DNA from: Nitrospirota bacterium
GTDB taxonomy: Bacteria; Patescibacteriota; Gracilibacteria; UBA1369; LOWO2-01-FULL-3
Direction of reading: 5' to 3'
NCBI GenBank assembly: GCA_011682355.1
Contig: JAACEU010000026.1
Location: forward strand, 1 to 6,781
DNA length: 6,781 nucleotides
Position 1 is the first letter of the stretch, and every line of letters starts with the position of its first letter. The position numbers were made by a program, and so were the translations under genes. This document shows positions 4,242 through 6,781 of the stretch, one piece after another. Below the pieces are notes generated by a model, which had not been told where the DNA came from, searched no databases, and saw only the letters and a program-made list of their open reading frames with translations.

Positions 4242-5270
4242 ATGGAAGTAGAAAATATGATTTTATCGTTGGCAAAAGCCAGATCTTCTTTTACGACAAA
4301 GGATATTCTTTCTAAAATTAAAAAAAAATATTCACGTCAGTATATAATAAAAATTCTGAATAAACTTGTGAGTGAGGGGGAATTGATAAAAACGGGTTCT
4401 ACTAGAAATTCAAAATATTTTCACAAAGACAAGCTGGATAAAATTGGAAATCGTGTAAAACTTGAATTTAAAAATAAGGGTTTGGAGGAGCACAAAATTT
4501 TTCAGGTGGTGGAGCAGACCGCGCGTTATTTACGCAATGTTTCAGAACATATCCACAGTATTTTTACGTATGCTTTTTCGGAAATGCTTAATAATGCGAT
4601 TGAACATTCCAAGTCAAAAAAGATAGAAATTGAAACCGGAGTGAATGAAAATCGAATACGTTTTGTGATTCGTGATTATGGGATAGGGGTTTTTAGGAGT
4701 ATTACAAAAAAAACTACCGCTAAAACCGATTTGGAGGCAATACAGGAGTTGCTCAAGGGAAAACTGACTACTGCTCCCAGGTCTCATAGTGGTGAGGGTA
4801 TTTTTTTTACGTCGAAGGTTGGTGAATTGTTTGTTTTAAACAGTTATGAGACTCAGCTTTTGGTTAATAACGGTATTGATGATGTTTTCGTGAAAAAACT
4901 GGATTCTCCGGTAAAGGGAACGCAGGTAATTTTCGAAATTGATCTTGAGCATAAGGGGCATCTGAGTGATGTTTTTGAGGAATATCAATCTTCTCCCGCT
5001 TCATTGGCTTTCGATAAGACGGAAGTTCGTATTAAGCTTTATACGATGGGAACGATTTACATATCAAGATCGCAGGCAAGGAGGGTTTTGAACAGGCTCG
5101 AGAAGTTTAAAAGGGTGATTTTGGATTTTGAGAATGTTCCAACTGTGGGACAGGCTTTTGCTGATGAAATTTTTAGAGTATTTGTGGATAAATATCCCGA
5201 GGTTGAGATCGAACCTATAAATATGAATGAATCTGTGAATTTTATGGTTGAGAGAGTGAAGAGGTCGTGA
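4242..5270 (+). CDS. Winged-helix, GHKL ATPase and STAS-like DUF4325 fusion regulator
   Basis: Three domains can be seen in 342 residues. About 1-62 is a winged-helix DNA-binding domain (TTKDILSKI, then SRQYIIKILNKLVSEGEL, then the wing IKTGSTRNSKYF). About 85-250 is a GHKL ATPase: N box SEMLNNAIEHS (113-123) with Glu114 and Asn118, G1 box RDYGIG (144-149), and HSGEGIFFTSK (182-192) as the second glycine box. About 262-325 is a STAS-like DUF4325 domain: ISRSQARRVL, VILDFENV and VGQAFADEIFRVF (302-314). In sigma-factor control, SpoIIAB-type ATPases of this fold bind SpoIIAA-type STAS proteins; here both are in one chain with DNA binding. There is no transmembrane or sensor segment. I chose ATG 4242 over the TTG at 4236 because the promoter leaves no room. 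The role is probably a transcription switch, possibly autoregulatory; the signal and targets are unknown. Confidence 0.9.
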   Translation: MEVENMILSLAKARSSFTTKDILSKIKKKYSRQYIIKILNKLVSEGELIKTGSTRNSKYFHKDKLDKIGNRVKLEFKNKGLEEHKIFQVVEQTARYLRNVSEHIHSIFTYAFSEMLNNAIEHSKSKKIEIETGVNENRIRFVIRDYGIGVFRSITKKTTAKTDLEAIQELLKGKLTTAPRSHSGEGIFFTSKVGELFVLNSYETQLLVNNGIDDVFVKKLDSPVKGTQVIFEIDLEHKGHLSDVFEEYQSSPASLAFDKTEVRIKLYTMGTIYISRSQARRVLNRLEKFKRVILDFENVPTVGQAFADEIFRVFVDKYPEVEIEPINMNESVNFMVERVKRS

Positions 5271-5271
5271 G

Positions 5272-5298
5272 TTTGGCAACAATTAATTATTTGGCAAC
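5272..5298 (+). repeat. Paired TTTGGCAAC direct repeats
   Basis: Identical nonamers TTTGGCAAC lie at 5272-5280 and 5290-5298, 18 bases apart start to start, right after the regulator's stop codon and upstream of the proposed SLH-gene promoter. The A/T spacer between them (AATTAATTA) suits a bent or flexible site for an activator dimer or tandem monomers. The binding protein is unknown. Confidence 0.5.
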
Positions 5299-5307
5299 CC
5301 CTGCTTT

Positions 5308-5336
5308 TTGCGTAGAGAACTGATTTTAGGGATAAT
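5308..5336 (+). promoter_or_regulatory. Putative promoter of the SLH-domain gene
   Basis: TTGCGT (5308-5313) and GATAAT (5331-5336, 5 of 6 consensus) are separated by 17 bases. Transcription would begin near 5343, leaving a leader of about 26 bases before ATG 5369. The -35 is weak, which fits a need for an activator at the adjacent direct repeats. Confidence 0.5.
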
Positions 5337-5368
5337 AGTTTTTAGATAAAAAACTTAACCATCCAAAT

Positions 5369-6781
5369 ATGTTTAATAAGTTTAAAAGTGGGTTTCTTCT
5401 TTTTGCTGTTGTGGCTTTATTGTTGATCGGTTCGGTTGGTTCGGTTTCCGGACAGTCACTTAGCGGGTTGAGTGATATAGGGGGTCATCAATATGAGGAT
5501 ATTATTGATTTGTTGGTGGATGAGGGGATTATTAGTGGGTATCCGGATGGCAGTTATAAGCCGGAGAAAGACGTTAACCGTGTTGAATTTTTGCAAGTTA
5601 CGGTTGGGTCTACCAATGATGTGATACCAAGTCGTGGTGATGATGAAACTTGTGGGTTTTCCGATACGATTCCGGGAGAGTGGTATATTCCGTCTTTGTG
5701 TTTAGCTGTAGAGGAAGGGATAGTTAGTGGGTATGCGGATGGAACTTTTAGGCCAAATGACACCATCAATTTTGTTGAGGCGGCAAAGATTGTTTCTCTT
5801 GCTTATGGTTTTGATATTTCCGGGGACGTTGGGGAAATGTGGTATAGGGAATTTGTAAATTTTGCATCAAACAATTTGATGATTCCACCTGATGTAACGA
5901 AATTGGATCAGGATCTTTCGAGGGGGCAAATGGCTGAGTTTTTGGGGCGATATTTTTTGAATAAGTCGGGAGCGCTGTTGGGTCATTTGCAAGATCAAGA
6001 GATGGATGCGGTTACTTTTGATGAATTGGGTAACAAGTTGGATACTGTTGCATGGGCTGATGTGGATTTGACTGTGATCGGAACAGGGCAGGGTGGAATA
6101 TCTCCGGTTGTAGCTAATTTGGTTGATTTTAGCAAAATTGAGAGTCCATTAATCCTTACGGGTGAAGGATATGATGGAGAAGTGTCAACTGATGGGGAAA
6201 CGATAGAGTTTTTCCTAAACGGTCAGTTTGATAATGGGCTGACGTTGGATGTTGCGGCTGATGATAAGGAAACAGATGTGGGACTTTCAGGTTCTTGGGG
6301 AGATTTTGTTAGTGTTATGAATGTGACTTTGGAGCATCCGGTGGCTGTAATCACTTTGGGTGCCGATACTCCATATGATTTCAGTTTTGGGTTTGATAAA
6401 GATGGTCTTGCGGTGGATTGGGAGGGTTTGAATCCCAGTGCCGATCAAGGATTGCTGACAACTGTTGAGTGGACAGGTCCGGCTGGTGAATATTCCGCTA
6501 TCAACGGTGATACTATGAGTTTTAGTCTCGGTGATGATAGTGAGATTTCCAGGTTTTTTGATGAATTTATTTACACTCCGAGCGATGGTCCGATCGAGAA
6601 TTGGGTTTGGCAAAGTGACGACGATACAACAATTATTAATCAAGTAATTAAAAATGATTATTTTACTGAATTTTTGGGATTCGCGCCTACCGATGAGATG
6701 CTGTTTACCTTGATTCACGATCAGGATTCTGTGAATGAGGTGTTCAATTTTACTCCCGAGGGATCCGATTTTATTATGAAT
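5369..6781 (+). CDS. Secreted S-layer homology (SLH) domain protein, 3' end outside the window
   Basis: The frame is open for all 471 codons from ATG 5369 to the last base, so the protein is longer than seen. Residues 1-30 form a signal peptide (MFNKFKS, a hydrophobic run FLLFAVVALLLIG, then SVSGQS). SLH repeat 1 (about 34-80) has LSDIGGHQYEDIIDLLVDEG and ISGYPDGSYKP; SLH repeat 2 (about 97-145) has FSDTIPGEWYIPSLC, VSGYADGTFRPND and the EAAKIV helix; a worn third repeat (about 158-200) ends LSRGQMAEFLGRYF. SLH triplets anchor proteins non-covalently to cell-wall polymers. Cys95 and Cys111 in repeat 2 could form a disulfide. Residues from about 205 onward are acidic, Asp/Gly-rich and probably beta-rich (VVANLVDFSKIESPLILTGE), unlike any family I recognise. 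It follows the fusion regulator by 98 bases, with its own promoter and no Shine-Dalgarno sequence. It is probably a surface-layer or adhesion protein. Confidence 0.9.
   Translation, partial: MFNKFKSGFLLFAVVALLLIGSVGSVSGQSLSGLSDIGGHQYEDIIDLLVDEGIISGYPDGSYKPEKDVNRVEFLQVTVGSTNDVIPSRGDDETCGFSDTIPGEWYIPSLCLAVEEGIVSGYADGTFRPNDTINFVEAAKIVSLAYGFDISGDVGEMWYREFVNFASNNLMIPPDVTKLDQDLSRGQMAEFLGRYFLNKSGALLGHLQDQEMDAVTFDELGNKLDTVAWADVDLTVIGTGQGGISPVVANLVDFSKIESPLILTGEGYDGEVSTDGETIEFFLNGQFDNGLTLDVAADDKETDVGLSGSWGDFVSVMNVTLEHPVAVITLGADTPYDFSFGFDKDGLAVDWEGLNPSADQGLLTTVEWTGPAGEYSAINGDTMSFSLGDDSEISRFFDEFIYTPSDGPIENWVWQSDDDTTIINQVIKNDYFTEFLGFAPTDEMLFTLIHDQDSVNEVFNFTPEGSDFIMN

Noticed and set aside
5290..5305. Sigma-54 (-24/-12) promoter at TTGGCAACCCCTGC
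   Set aside because: The GG and GC elements are 8 bases apart instead of the required 10, and no sigma-54 activator domain is seen nearby.
5064..5769. Minus-strand frames opposite the DUF4325 domain and the SLH repeats
   Set aside because: Both are antisense to regions with clear conserved domains on the plus strand.
6287..6718. 143-codon minus-strand open frame
   Set aside because: The plus-strand SLH gene has an uninterrupted frame through this region, continuous with its signal peptide and SLH repeats; the antisense frame has no motif.

Overview
The window is AT-rich bacterial chromosomal DNA with short intergenic gaps. It most likely comes from a member of the Candidate Phyla Radiation (Patescibacteria), with Peregrinibacteria as my best guess. 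The reasons are the gene mix (archaeal-type NMN adenylyltransferase, minimal NadE, DUF5679 zinc ribbon, SLH-domain surface protein), many very small proteins, and start codons without a Shine-Dalgarno sequence. The standard genetic code fits: 471 codons of the glycine-rich SLH gene contain no in-frame TGA, and two other genes end in TGA where a C-terminus is expected. This argues against the TGA=Gly code of Gracilibacteria and SR1. The taxonomic call is inference; no marker gene is present.

Layout. 1-1014 (minus): the 5' end of an archaeal-type NMN adenylyltransferase gene (nadM), preceded by nadE; together these are the last steps of NAD synthesis. 1198-1434 (plus): a 78-residue orphan protein, divergent from nadE. 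1439-2018 (minus): tRNA-Ser(GGA) followed by smpB, the trans-translation factor. 2064-2696 (plus): an intramembrane M50 (site-2) protease. 2697-2960: no protein gene, but a promoter-like element followed by a GC-richer, hairpin-dense stretch that I read as a structured RNA, possibly 6S-like. 2961-3879 (minus): a VIT1/CCC1-type metal transporter gene followed after 4 bases by a tiny membrane protein gene. 3960-4106 (plus): a 48-residue DUF5679 zinc ribbon, divergent from the transporter across a perfect palindrome that touches both promoters. 4242-5270 (plus): a 342-residue protein combining a winged helix, a GHKL ATPase and a STAS-like DUF4325 domain, behind four repeats spaced 11, 22 and 11 bp and probably leaderless. 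5369-6781 (plus): a secreted SLH-domain protein running off the window end.

The most distinctive part is 4183-6781. A single-chain regulator joins DNA binding, an anti-sigma-like ATPase fold and an antagonist-like STAS fold. It sits behind a helically phased operator array and is followed by a surface-layer protein gene with its own promoter and paired direct repeats. Autoregulation by the regulator, and control of the surface protein by it, are hypotheses. Housekeeping functions (NAD supply, ribosome rescue, metal storage, membrane proteolysis) account for most of the rest.
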